Source: Leisingera sp. NJS204 (GTDB lineage Bacteria; Pseudomonadota; Alphaproteobacteria; Rhodobacterales; Rhodobacteraceae). From it: a stretch of 64,000 bases of DNA. The notes beneath the pieces were generated by a model. That model searched no databases. It saw only the letters and a program-made list of their open reading frames with translations, and was not told where the DNA came from. Below, in pieces: positions 1 to 8,963 of the stretch. Location of the stretch: NCBI RefSeq assembly GCF_004123675.1, contig NZ_CP035417.1:983501-1047500 (forward strand), given 5' to 3'. The first letter of the stretch is position 1. Every line of letters begins with the position of its first letter. Position numbers and translations under genes: made by a program.

Positions 1-108
1 CAGGCGCAATTCTGGTCCTGCCTGCGCCGCGCCGGGATCATGGATGAACTGGAGGGTTTCGGCCAGATCTTCAAACACCAGGGACGGGTGCTGAAACCCA
101 CCGCCTGA
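1..108 (+). CDS. C-terminal end of an unidentified gene
   Basis: Frame 1 is open from the window edge to TGA at 106-108 and encodes the last 35 residues of a protein ending in GRVLKPTA. I do not recognise the family from this fragment. It lies 22 bp upstream of soxB on the same strand, so it could be the previous gene of the same operon. Only the reading frame, the stop and the spacing are seen. Confidence 0.5.
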   Translation, partial: QAQFWSCLRRAGIMDELEGFGQIFKHQGRVLKPTA

Positions 109-130
109 GGCCCCTTAAAGACCTGAAAAA

Positions 131-1402
131 ATGACCCGTTTTTCCGCATGGAATGTCTTTTGGCAGGGGATGTCCGGCCAAAGGGGGTGGAGCCGTCAGT
201 GGCGCGACCCCGAGTCCAAGCCCCATTACGATGCCGTCATCGTGGGGGGCGGGCTGCATGGGCTTGCCACCGCCTATTACCTGGCCAAGACCTACGGGCT
301 GCGCAATGCCGCGGTGCTGGAGAAGGGCTGGATCGGCGGCGGCAACGCCGGGCGCAACACCACCATCGTGCGCTCCAACTATGCGCGTCCGGGCAACCGG
401 CAGTTCTATGAGCATTCGCTGAAACTGTGGGAAGAGCTGAGCCACGAGCTGAACTATAACGTGATGTTCAGCCAGCGCTCCCATATCGCGCTGTTGCACA
501 GCCCCGGCGCCATCGACGCGGCGGCGCGCAATTACAACACCCTGCGCCGCACCGGCACGCCCGATGCGGAGATCTGGGGGCTGGAGCAGCTGAAACAGGT
601 GGTGCCGCATCTGAACTATGCGGCTGGCGCCCGCTTCCCGGTGATGGGGGCGGCAGTGCAGAAGCGCGCGGGCACCGCCCGCCATGATGCGGTGGTCTGG
701 GGCTATGCCCGCGCCGCGGACCAGCTGGGCGTGGACATCCTGCAGAACTGCGCGGTGACGGGGGTGGAGCGCGACGGCGGCCGGATTACTGCGCTGGAAA
801 CCACGCGGGGCCGGATCACCGCCGGCAAGGTCGGCTTTGCGGTTGCAGGCAATACCTCGCGGCTGTGGAGCATGGCCGGGCTTGGCCGCCTGCCGATTGA
901 ATCCCACAAGCTGCAGGCCTTCGTTTCGGAGCCGCTGAAGCCCCTGCTGGATCAGGTTATGGTCTTCGGCATGGGCGGCGCGCATTTCTATATCTCGCAG
1001 TCGGACAAGGGCGGCATGGTCTTTGGCGGTGATCTGGACTGGTACACATCCTATGCGCAGCGCGGCAACCTCCCGATCGTGCAGGATGTGGCAGAGGCGG
1101 CGATGTCGGTGATGCCCTGCCTGGGCCGGGTCAAGCTGCTGCGCCATTGGGCCGGGGTGGTCGATATGTCGATGGACGGCAGCCATTTCATCTGCCGGAC
1201 ACCTTTGGACAATCTCTATCTCAACACCGGCTGGAACTACGGCGGCTTCAAGGCGACGCCTGCCGCGGGCTGGTGGTTCGCTGATCTGATCGCCAATGGA
1301 CGGCCCGCGCCGATAATTGCGGATTTCGACCTGAAACGCTTTGAGCGGGGCTTGCAGATCGACGAGCGCGGCGCCGGCCCCGACCCTAAGCTGCACGGAT
1401 GA
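131..1402 (+). CDS. soxB: Sarcosine oxidase, beta subunit
   Basis: The 423-residue product is the FAD/FMN-carrying catalytic subunit of heterotetrameric sarcosine oxidase, which demethylates sarcosine to glycine, passes the C1 unit to tetrahydrofolate and makes H2O2. A dinucleotide-binding motif VIVGGGLHG lies near residue 37, inside a DAO-type oxidoreductase fold. WNYGGFKATPAAGWWFADLI near the C terminus is typical of the family. Length is close to the usual 415-420. It opens a tight block: soxD begins 11 bp downstream, then soxA and soxG follow with overlaps. The ATG at 131 is preceded only by an A-rich stretch, so the ribosome site is weak. Assignment is by recalled family features plus the soxBDAG gene order. 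Confidence 0.93.
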   Translation: MTRFSAWNVFWQGMSGQRGWSRQWRDPESKPHYDAVIVGGGLHGLATAYYLAKTYGLRNAAVLEKGWIGGGNAGRNTTIVRSNYARPGNRQFYEHSLKLWEELSHELNYNVMFSQRSHIALLHSPGAIDAAARNYNTLRRTGTPDAEIWGLEQLKQVVPHLNYAAGARFPVMGAAVQKRAGTARHDAVVWGYARAADQLGVDILQNCAVTGVERDGGRITALETTRGRITAGKVGFAVAGNTSRLWSMAGLGRLPIESHKLQAFVSEPLKPLLDQVMVFGMGGAHFYISQSDKGGMVFGGDLDWYTSYAQRGNLPIVQDVAEAAMSVMPCLGRVKLLRHWAGVVDMSMDGSHFICRTPLDNLYLNTGWNYGGFKATPAAGWWFADLIANGRPAPIIADFDLKRFERGLQIDERGAGPDPKLHG

Positions 1403-1413
1403 GGAGCTGAGCC

Positions 1414-1698
1414 ATGACCCGGATTTCCTGCCCCTTTTGCGGTCCGCGCGACCATGCCGAGTTCAGCTATGGCGGCGATGGCTCGATCACATACCCGGCG
1501 CTTGAGGCGCCCATGCAGGACTGGCACGACGCGGTGTTCCTGCGCGAAAACATCTGTGGCTGGCAGGTGGAGACCTGGCAGCATCTGCATGGCTGCCGCA
1601 TGTGGCTGAAGGTGGAGCGGGACACGATGACCCATGAAATCCGCAGCGTGGCCCCCGCCCATCCGGGCCTGGCCGCCGCGCTGGAGAGCGGGCTATGA
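1414..1698 (+). CDS. soxD: Sarcosine oxidase, delta subunit
   Basis: The 94-residue product is the small zinc-binding subunit of heterotetrameric sarcosine oxidase. The zinc-site start CPFCGPRDHAEF (Cys6, Cys9) and a later histidine and cysteine in WQHLHGCRMW are the known ligand pattern. Length matches the family at about 90-100. Its stop overlaps the soxA start by four bases (ATGA at 1695-1698), which suggests translational coupling. GAGGAG-like bases just upstream form a plausible ribosome site. Confidence 0.92.
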   Translation: MTRISCPFCGPRDHAEFSYGGDGSITYPALEAPMQDWHDAVFLRENICGWQVETWQHLHGCRMWLKVERDTMTHEIRSVAPAHPGLAAALESGL

Positions 1699-4654
1699 CC
1701 GCGCGGCGGCTGGGCCAGGGCGGACGGATCGGCCGGAGCAAGCCGCTGGAGTTCCGTTGGGACGGCAAGGCGATGCGGGGCTATGCGGGCGATACGCTGG
1801 CCTCGGCGCTGATGGCCAATGGCGAGCGGGTGCTGGGCCGGTCTTTCAAATACCACCGCCCGCGCGGGATCATGTCGGCGGGGGTGGAGGAGTCGGGCGC
1901 CATCGTCACACTTGGCAGCGGCACCCGGGCGGAGTCGAACGTCAAGGCCACCATGCAGGAGCTGTTTCAGGGGCTGGAGGCGCGGGGCCAGAACGCCTGG
2001 CCCAATGTTCGCTTTGATGCGGGCACGGTGAACGGGCTGTTCGGGCGGTTCTTTTCGGCGGGGTTTTACTACAAGACCTTCATGGGGCTGCCGCCGTTTG
2101 AATGGGGTCAGGGCACCGGTCTCTGGATGAAATACGAGGCGCTGATCCGCAAGGCGGCGGGCATGGGCGCGGCCTCGCGGCAGGCTGACCCGGATTGTTA
2201 TGACCATGCGCACGCCTATTGCGATGTGCTGTTGGTGGGGTCTGGCCCCGCGGGCCTGCGGGCGGCGCTGACGGCGGCGGAGGCAGGCCGCGACGTGATC
2301 CTGGCAGAGCAGGATTTCGAGCTGGGTGGTGACCAGCTGAACGATCCCGCTGCCGAGCCTGAACGCCGCGCGCTGGTGGAGGCGGTGCAGCGCGCGGGCG
2401 TGCGGCTGATGCCGCGGACCACAGTCTTTGGCCTTTATGACAATGGCACCGCCGGGATGGTGCAGCGTGTGACGGACCATCTGGCGGAGCCTGCGCCCTA
2501 CCTGCCGCGGCAGCGGTTCTGGACCGTGCGGGCCGGCGCCACGGTGCTGGCCACCGGCGCGCTGGAACGCTCTGTGGCCTTTGGGGGCAATGACCGCCCT
2601 GGGGTGATGACTGCGGCGGCGGGGCGGGTTTACCTCAGCCGCTTTGGCGTCCTGCCGGGGCAGCGGGTGGTGGTCGCGACCTGCAACGACAGCGCCTACC
2701 AGACCGCCGGCGAGTTGGCAGCTGCCGGGGCAGAGGTTGTGCTTGCGGATGCGCGCCAGCAACCCGTCCCGGATGTTCCCGCCGGGGTCAGGCTGCGCAG
2801 CGGTCTGGCTCCGCTGGAGGCAAAGGGCCGCTCGGGTGTCAAATCCCTGCGGTTTGCCCGGCGGATCGGGTCTGGCTGGCAGGCGGCGGGCAGCGAGGCC
2901 TGTGATCTGCTGCTGGTCTCTGGCGGCTGGTCGCCGGTGGTGAACCTGGCGTCGCACCGGGGCGTCAAACCGGAATGGAACGCCGAACTGGCCTGTTTCC
3001 TGGCAGGTGAATGCGCAGAGCCGCTGTTCATGGCAGGCGCGGCAGCGGGCGTCTGGGACCGCGCCGCCTGCGAAGCCTCCGGCGAGGCGGCGGCGAAACG
3101 CGCCCTGGGGCTTGCGGCTGCCGGCCCTCAGCCGGGCGGCTGGGAAAGTCCCATCGAACCAATGTACGAAGTCTGGCTGCCGGGCAGCAAACCCAAGGCA
3201 TTTGTCGATCCGCAGCATGATGTCACCGGCGATGACGTGCGGCTGGCGCATCAGGAGGGCTTTGTCTCGGTCGAGCATCTGAAACGCTATACCACGCTGG
3301 GCATGGCGACCGATCAGGGCAAGATGGGCAATATCATCGGCCTGGCGCTGATGGCCGAGGCCTTGGGCAAGGAGATCCCGGCAGTGGGCACCACCCGCTT
3401 CCGCCCGCCCTATACCCCGGTTGCCATCGGCGCGCTGGCGGGGCGCAACGTGCATGGCCATTTCAAAGCCCTGCGCCGCACCCCGCTGCACGATTGGAAC
3501 CTGCGCCATGGCGCCACCATGACCGACGCGGGCCTGTGGCACCGGCCCTGGTATATCGCCAAAGCTGGCGAAACCATCGCCGGGGCCTATGTGCGCGAGG
3601 CCGCCACGGTGCGCGCTACCCTTGGCATCTGCGATGTCAGTTCGCTGGGCAAGATCGCGGTGCAGGGGCCGGATGCGGCAGAGTTTCTGAACCGCGTCTA
3701 TACCAATGGCTTTGCCAGGCTGGCGGCGGGCAAGGCGCGTTATGGCATCATGCTGCGCGACGACGGAATGGTGCTGGACGACGGCACCACCTGGCGGCTA
3801 GCAGAGGATGACTTCCTGATGACCACCACCACCACCGGGGCCGGCAAGGTGATGGTCTGGCTGGAGGAGCTGCTGCAAACCCGCTGGCCGGAGCTGCGGG
3901 TGCATCTGACCTCGGTCTCCGACCAATGGGCGGGTGCGGCCATCGCCGGGCCGAAATCGCGCGAGGCGCTGGCTGCCTGGCTGCCTGCCTGGCGGATCCG
4001 GCGGCGGTCTCGGCAGCGGCGCTGCCCTTCATGGGGGTGGCCCGCATGGCCCTGAAGGACGGCTCGGAGGCGCTGGTTGCGCGGATCAGCTTCTCGGGCG
4101 AGCTGGCCTATGAGCTTTATGTGCCCGCCGGTCAGGGTGAGGCGATGATGGACATGCTGTGGCCGGAGGCCTCCCGTCTGGGCGGCTGCCTTTACGGGCT
4201 GGAGGCGCTGGGAACACTGCGGATCGAGAAGGGCCATGTCACTGGCGCCGAACTGGACGGGCGGGTCACGATCCGCGATGCCGGGCTGGGCAAGATGGCA
4301 TCCTCCAAGAAAGCCTATATCGGCAAGGCCTTGCAGGACCGCCCGGAATTGCTGCGCGAAGACCGCCCGCAGCTGGCGGGGATTTTCCCCAAGGACCGCA
4401 GCCAGACCTTCAACGGCGGCGCGCTGCTGTGCAGGCCGGATGAGGGCGAGGGCTTTGGCGAAGGCTGGATCACGGCTGTCACCCATTCGCCGGCGCTCGG
4501 CCATTGGATCGGGCTGGGCTATATCGCGGGCGGCCATGCGGCCTGGGAAGGGCGGGTGCTGATGGCCAGCGACCCGGTGCGCGGCGGTCTGGTCGAGGTC
4601 GAGATTGTCTCCCCCCAAATGTTCGACCCGGAAGGAGAGCGGATGCATGGATGA
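1695..4654 (+). pseudogene. soxA: Sarcosine oxidase, alpha subunit, frameshifted
   Basis: This subunit binds NAD+ and tetrahydrofolate. The first frame reads 786 codons to 4055: an N-terminal Fer2_4-like region, a nucleotide-binding motif LLVGSGPAGLRAALTAAEAG near residue 178, then the start of the GcvT-like folate domain. The rest of that domain, including ISFSGELAYELYVP, lies in another frame and ends at TGA 4652-4654. The break falls at an exact 8-bp tandem duplication, GGCTGCCT at 3971-3978 and 3979-3986. Removing one copy gives one frame of about 983 codons, the normal SoxA length. Contraction of the overlapping CTGC/TGCC repeats is an alternative. If this is not a sequencing error, the folate domain is lost. 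Confidence 0.88.
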
Positions 4655-5255
4655 CCAGGTCAACAGATTGCAGGCGCATACGGCGCCGGTGCGCGGCGGC
4701 AGGCCGGGGCCTGCTGGTGTCACGCTGAGCCGCCTCACCAGCTTCCGCCTGACCCAGATCGCCGCCTGGCCGCAGATCCTGACCGAGGCCGGGGCACTGG
4801 CCGCCGCCGCCGCAGGCTGCGGCGCGGCGCCGGGGCCGGGACGGGCGGCGCAGGGCAAGGGCGGCCTGCTGCTGCGGGTCGAACCGCTGAAGTGGTGGCT
4901 GCTGCGGGGGGCGGACCAGGCCTCTGTGCCGCTGCAAGGCGGCAGCGCCTGCGCCTTTCTGAACCTCTCCAGCGCCCGCACCCTGGTGCAGGTATCGGGG
5001 CCGCAGGCGGCCACGCTCTTGAACCATTTCCTGCCGCTGGACCTGCGTCCCGGTGCCTTTTCGCCGGGCCATGCCGCCTCCACCGCGTTTCACCACATTG
5101 GCGTCACCCTGTGGCGCAGCGGTGCGGGCTTCACGCTGGCGCTGCCGCGCAGCTTTGCCGCCTCGCTGCAAGAGCTGCTGGAGGGCAGCGCCCTGCAATA
5201 CGGATTGAAAATGCGCGATATCCCCTTTTCCCCTGTAGCAGGAGGCCTGGAATGA
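4647..5255 (+). CDS. soxG: Sarcosine oxidase, gamma subunit
   Basis: The product of about 202 residues matches the gamma subunit, a small GcvT-like partner of SoxA. LSSARTLVQVSGPQAATLLN followed by LPLDLRPGAFSPG and HHIGVTLWR is characteristic. I chose ATG 4647 because GGAAGGAGAG lies about seven bases upstream at 4631-4640; an in-frame ATG at 4605 lies deeper inside soxA. The start overlaps the soxA end by 8 bp, and the stop overlaps the next ATG as ATGA at 5252-5255. This frame is intact although soxA is broken. Confidence 0.88.
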   Translation: MDDQVNRLQAHTAPVRGGRPGPAGVTLSRLTSFRLTQIAAWPQILTEAGALAAAAAGCGAAPGPGRAAQGKGGLLLRVEPLKWWLLRGADQASVPLQGGSACAFLNLSSARTLVQVSGPQAATLLNHFLPLDLRPGAFSPGHAASTAFHHIGVTLWRSGAGFTLALPRSFAASLQELLEGSALQYGLKMRDIPFSPVAGGLE

Positions 5256-6395
5256 AACCCCGCATGTCTGTTGACGAGCTGCTGGAGGCGGTGACGCGCA
5301 ATGCCGCGCTGCCGGATGAGCTGGCTGAGGCGACGCCGCCGCAGGTCTATACCTCGCCGGAGTTCCTGGAGCTGGAGCTGGACGAGATCTTCAACCACGA
5401 ATGGTTCTGCGTTGGCCGGGAGGATGAATACGAGAACCCCGGCGACTACCGCGCCACCACCATCGGGCGCGATCCGGTGGTGGTCCTGCGCGACCGCGGC
5501 GGGGTGCTGAGGGCGATGTCCAATGTCTGCCGCCACCGGATGGCGACGCTGCTGGAAGGGGCCGGCAATATCCGCGGCCGGATCAGCTGCCCCTATCACG
5601 CCTGGACCTACAACCTGGACGGCCAGCTGATCGGCGCCGCCCATATGCGTGAGAATTTCAATAAGAAGGAGGTCTGCCTGCCGCAATTCCAGGTCGAGGT
5701 CTGGCAAGGCTGGGTCTATGTCTCGCTCGATCCCGATGCGGCGCCGCTGGGGCCGCGGCTGGCGGGCCTGTCCAAGCGGCTGGAGAACTACCAGCTGCCG
5801 AAATACCGCACCCTGTTCCGGGCCGAAGAGATCTGGGACACCAACTGGAAGATCCTGGTGCAGAATTTCACCGAGGGCTACCACCTGTTTGTCGCCCACG
5901 CCCAGACCATCGAGCCGGTGATGCCGACCCGGCTGGCCAATGCGATGCATGGCGGCGCGGCCTACAGCCTCTATGAGCAGGGCCGGGTGCCCGGCAAATC
6001 CTATGAGCGCAACTCCGACATGCAGGTGGACAATCCCTTGCTGAGCGATGAGGAGCGCGAAAAGGCGGTGCTGTCGGCGATTTTCCCCTGCCATGTGATG
6101 TCAGTGGTGGCAGAGCGCACCTTCTGGCTGTCGCTGCAGCCCTATGGCACCGATAAGGTCAAAGTGTTCTGGGGCGCTGATTACTACCCCGGCGCGGTGC
6201 CGGACGACCCGGAGGAACGCGCTGCCTTTGCCGCCGAGCTGAAGGCCGGGTTCGACCGCATCAACGATGAGGACAAGCCGATCATCGGCGCCATTGCGCA
6301 GAACGCCAGGGCGCTGGCGGCAGCACCCGGGCGGCTGTCGCCCAAGGAACGCACGGTCTGGTATTTCCAGCAGTATCTTGCGGCGCAGCTTTGCA
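5252..6395 (+). pseudogene. Rieske oxygenase alpha subunit, 5' part, split by IS66
   Basis: The first 381 codons encode a Rieske non-haem iron oxygenase like the demethylating GbcA/stachydrine group. The [2Fe-2S] ligands are CRH near residue 94 and CPYHAW near residue 114. The mononuclear iron site is NFTEGYHLFVAH near residue 208. Next to the sox operon a role in N-demethylation of a betaine or dimethylglycine-type substrate is likely, but the substrate is inferred. The frame now runs into IS66 DNA and stops at 6424 after ten foreign residues. Excising the element with one target copy rejoins the frame to TAA at 9289-9291, giving 400 codons, a normal length. Confidence 0.9.
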
Positions 6396-6480
6396 GTAAC
6401 CGTCGTTTGCGCCCCACGTTGTAGCGCCCATCCCGTGCTGCGAGATCTTGCACATCTCACAGTGGGGAGTGCGTTTCGCA

Positions 6481-6890
6481 ATGTGCGCTACAAATTCGTT
6501 TCTCAAATCGTTGGGCGTGGAGATCTACGCGTCGGGCCACCGGCGGTGGCCGGATGAAGCCAAGGCCCAGGCAGTGGCGGACACGCTCCAGCCGGGTGCG
6601 ACTGTGAATGGCGTGGCGGCGCGGTATGGAGTCTTGCCAAACCAGCTGTCGGCTTGGCGCCGGCTGGCGAAGCAGGGGAAGCTGGTGTTGCCAGCGGCGG
6701 AGCCGGACGAACCGGTCTTCGCCCGCTGGTGGTTTGTGATGTTCCGGAGGAGCAGCCGGAGCCGGACATTGCGGCATCCGATGAGGTGATCCGGATCGTC
6801 TCGGGCGAAGTCAGGATCGAGCTGGCGCCAGGCACGCCCGCAGCGCGGATCGCCGAGATTGTGCATGCGCTCGGGGCCACGCCATGCTGA
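6481..6890 (+). pseudogene. tnpA: IS66 accessory protein TnpA, frameshifted
   Basis: The first frame encodes the helix-turn-helix half, with [20 protein letters not shown], as in IS66 TnpA proteins. Near 6720 the frame is lost, and the family C-terminal half ([20 protein letters not shown]) continues in another frame to TGA 6888-6890. One missing base around GTCTTCGCCC restores the protein. A near-identical N-terminal half sits at 24308-24514 in the second IS66. Confidence 0.85.
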
Positions 6891-6935
6891 TGCCCTCACA
6901 GGGCGTCCGGATACTGGTGGCAACGAAGCCGGTGG

Positions 6936-6973
6936 CTCGCCATTGGGCTCGAACCAATGGCGTCCAAGGCTCG
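6936..6973 (+). repeat. Hairpin insertion beta-1 in IS66 tnpB
   Basis: Inverted repeat CGCCATTGG (6938-6946) and CCAATGGCG (6954-6962), followed by TCCAAGGCTCG. It interrupts the conserved stretch between KPV and RKGHDGL of TnpB and keeps the frame. It aligns with beta-5 in the IS21 istA gene, including the GGCTTGAA/GGCTCGAA loop. Confidence 0.8.
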
Positions 6974-7095
6974 CTCCGCAAAGGCCATGACGGCCTGGCG
7001 GCGCTCGTGCAGTCAGCGCTGGCGGAAGATCCGTTCACGGGCACGGTCTTCGTGTTCCGCGCCAAACGGGCGGACAGGATGAAGATCCTGTTCTG

Positions 7096-7172
7096 AGAGT
7101 TTGCGCCGGCCTGCGTGAAACGCAGCAAACTGTCCGGGGGACAGTTTGAGGCAAGAACGGGCGGAGCCCAGC
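7096..7172 (+). repeat. Multi-hairpin insertion zeta-2 in IS66 tnpB
   Basis: Three hairpins in a row: CTGCGT-GAA-ACGCAG (7111-7125), CAAACTGTCC-GGG-GGACAGTTTG (7126-7148), then AGGCAAGAAC and GGGC-GGA-GCCC (7159-7169). It replaces the codons between KILF and LVMAYKRL of TnpB. The tail from AGGC to GCCC matches zeta-1 (11954-11997) at 19 of 21 bases, while the main hairpin arms are unrelated in sequence. Confidence 0.8.
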
Positions 7173-7574
7173 GGGCTTGTCATGGCATACAAACGGCTGG
7201 AGGAAAGCACGTTCACCTGGCCCGCGATCCGCGACGGGGCGATGACCTTGAACCGTGCCCAATTCGAGGCGCTGCTTGCCGGGCCGGACTGGCGGCGGGT
7301 GCGGTCCCTGGAAGAGCGCCGCCCGGCTGTGGCAGAGTGACTCGGGCAGCGGAATGACTGCTCCCAGAGGGGCCGATCAGGGTATGGTCCAGCCATGTCC
7401 AACACCCCGCCCATCGACCTCTCGGTCATTCCAGAAGACCAGCGTGATGCTGTTCTGGCAGTGTTGCGCGGGCGGGATGTGCTTCGGGAGGCCAACAAAC
7501 GCCTGGAGCACCTCGTCGCCGAGCTGAACCAGGCCGTGCATGGCAAGCGGTCGGAGAGGCTGAGCGAGGAGCAA

Positions 7575-7612
7575 GTCATTGATGCGCCATTGGTCCGAGC
7601 AACAATGGCGGC
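7575..7612 (+). repeat. Hairpin insertion beta-2 in IS66 tnpC
   Basis: A 38-bp insertion between the SEEQ and RQLAFEDLE codons of TnpC. Its core CGCCATTGG then TCCGAGCAA then CAATGGCG (7585-7610) forms a hairpin. The frame before it (mod 0) and after it (mod 2) differ by exactly 38 bases, which fixes the length. Confidence 0.8.
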
Positions 7613-7819
7613 CGGCAGCTGGCTTTCGAGGATCTCGAGACAGCAGTGGCCGAGGCCGAGACGCAGCAGGGCGCGCAGACGTCCACCGGTCCGGCGCCGC
7701 GCAAGGCAGCCCGCCGCAACCGGGGCAATCTGCCCAAGGATCTGCCGCGGATCGAGAAGGTGATCGAACCGGCCAGCCTGGACTGCCCATGCGGGTGCGG
7801 CGAGATGCACCGGATCGGC

Positions 7820-7849
7820 GTCGTGCCGCAGGCACGCCTTCGGCGTGAC
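7820..7849 (+). repeat. Hairpin insertion gamma-1 in IS66 tnpC
   Basis: A 30-bp block between MHRIG and DRTERLDI. It has two adjacent small hairpins, CGTGCC-GCA-GGCACG and CGCC-TTC-GGCG, and is followed by GATCGC. It aligns along its full length with gamma-2 (8628-8657), which also lies between GGC and GATCGC. Confidence 0.75.
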
Positions 7850-8231
7850 GATCGCACCGAGCGGCTGGATATTATTCCCGCGCAGCTCCGCGTCATCCAC
7901 TGCCCGGCAGTGCATGTTTACATGCACGAGAGGGGGCACTGTCCGGCCCAAGTATGCCTGCCGCGCCTGCGCAGAGGGCGTCACCCAGGCACCAGCCCCC
8001 GCGTACCTGATCGAGGGCGGTTTGCCGACCGAGGGCGCCATCGCGCATGTGCTGGTCAGCAAGTTCTCGGATCATCTGCCGTTATACCGCCAGAGCCAGA
8101 TCCTGGCCCGCTCCGGGATCGATCTGCACCGCAGCACGCTCGCCGATTGGGTGAGGACAGCTGCCTTCCACCTCGGTCCCGTAGTCGACCGGCTCGCCGA
8201 ACACCTGAAAAGATCGGGCAAGCTGTTCATG

Positions 8232-8271
8232 CCTCTCGGCAGCATGCTTCGCATGCGCCTGCCGGGTAATA
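8232..8271 (+). repeat. Hairpin insertion alpha-A before the first catalytic Asp of tnpC
   Basis: Exactly 40 bp between KLFM and DETTAPVL. It has nested arms CGGCAG and CTGCCG around CATGC-TTC-GCATG. The insertion shifts the frame by one, as observed. The Asp codon GAC begins at 8272, directly after the element. Confidence 0.85.
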
Positions 8272-8464
8272 GACGAGACCACGGCGCCGGTCCTGGACCC
8301 GGGCCGCGGCCGGACAAAGACCGGGTATCTCTGGGCGCTGGCCCGGGACGACCGCGGATGGGGCGGCGATGACCCGCCCGGCGTGGTCTTCACCTATGCT
8401 CCCGGCCGCGCCGGGCAGAACGCGGAACTGATCCTGCAGGGCTTCGACGGCATCCTGCAGCTGC

Positions 8465-8504
8465 CCTCCCGGCAGCATCCTGCGGATGCGCCTGCCGGGT
8501 GACA
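8465..8504 (+). repeat. Hairpin insertion alpha-B before the second catalytic Asp of tnpC
   Basis: A 40-bp copy starting CCTCCCGGCAG with inner arms GCATCC-TGC-GGATGC and outer arms CGGCAG and CTGCCG. It ends directly before GACGGC, the DGY codons of the catalytic block (8505). The inner arms differ from alpha-A but remain paired. Confidence 0.85.
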
Positions 8505-8627
8505 GACGGCTATACCGGCTACAACCGGCTGACGCGCCCCTCGCGGAAAGGCGGCGCGCCGGTCACCTTCGCGCATTGCTGGGCGCATGCCCGCAGGAAG
8601 CTGAAGGAGGTCTTCGCCCGCGACGGC

Positions 8628-8657
8628 GTCGTGCTGGAAGCACGCCTCCGGCATGAC
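8628..8657 (+). repeat. Hairpin insertion gamma-2 in IS66 tnpC
   Basis: A 30-bp block between FARDG and EIAAEGLRRI. The start GTCGTGC, the middle GCACGCCT and the end TGAC match gamma-1, and both are followed by GATCGC. It breaks the frame. Confidence 0.75.
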
Positions 8658-8923
8658 GATCGCCGCCGAGGGGCTGCGCCGGATCGCGGAGCTCTACCGT
8701 ATCGAGGGTGAGATCCGCGGCATGGGCCCCGGCCAGCGGCTGTCGGCCCGGCAAGCCCGCACCGCGCCGCTGGTTGCCGGGTTCGGAGAGTGGCTGCAAA
8801 GCCAGCGCCGCCGGATCTCCTCAAAGTCGCGTCTCGGGGAGAAGCTGGCCTACATCCACCGCCAGTGGGACGGGCTGCAGACTTTCCTCCACGACGGCCG
8901 CGTCGAGATCGACTCTAATGCCC

Positions 8924-8963
8924 CCTTTCGGCAGATTGCTTCGCAATCGCCTGCCGGGCAGTG
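8924..8963 (+). repeat. Hairpin insertion alpha-C beside the catalytic Glu of tnpC
   Basis: A 40-bp alpha copy with hairpin ATTGC-TTC-GCAAT and tail CTGCCGGGCAGTG. It lies between SNA and ENLIRPI, with the Glu codon four bases after its end. The total insertion here is 42 bp, so the frame is kept and 14 extra residues would be added. Confidence 0.85.

Larger units (their letters stand above)
6884..7340 (+). pseudogene. tnpB: IS66 Orf2 protein TnpB, broken by two insertions
   Basis: The family blocks RKGHDGLAALVQ, DPFTGTVFVFRAKRADRMKILF and YKRLEESTFTWPAI are present in order, so this is IS66 TnpB (normally about 115 residues). Between KPV and RKGHDGL sits an in-frame hairpin insertion (beta-1, 6936-6973). 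After KILF the conserved Trp codon is split by about 75 bp of hairpin DNA (zeta-2, 7096-7172), which creates a TGA at 7094-7096. The remaining C-terminal part ends at 7340. The start overlaps the tnpA stop. Confidence 0.85.

Noticed and set aside
71-3542. Long minus-strand open frames of 441 and 691 codons opposite soxB and soxA.
   Set aside because: They are antisense to clearly recognised sarcosine oxidase genes and their translations are rich in Arg, His, Pro and Ala with no family pattern, as expected from high-GC shadow frames.
3926-4055. Programmed frameshift in soxA.
   Set aside because: No slippery heptamer or stimulatory stem is evident, and SoxA is a single frame in other bacteria as far as I know. 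The exact 8-bp tandem duplication is a better explanation.
6455-6490. AGTGGGGAGTGCGTTTCGCAATG as an alpha-like element.
   Set aside because: The same sequence occurs at the same place in the second IS66 copy (24285-24310), so it is part of the IS66 leader.
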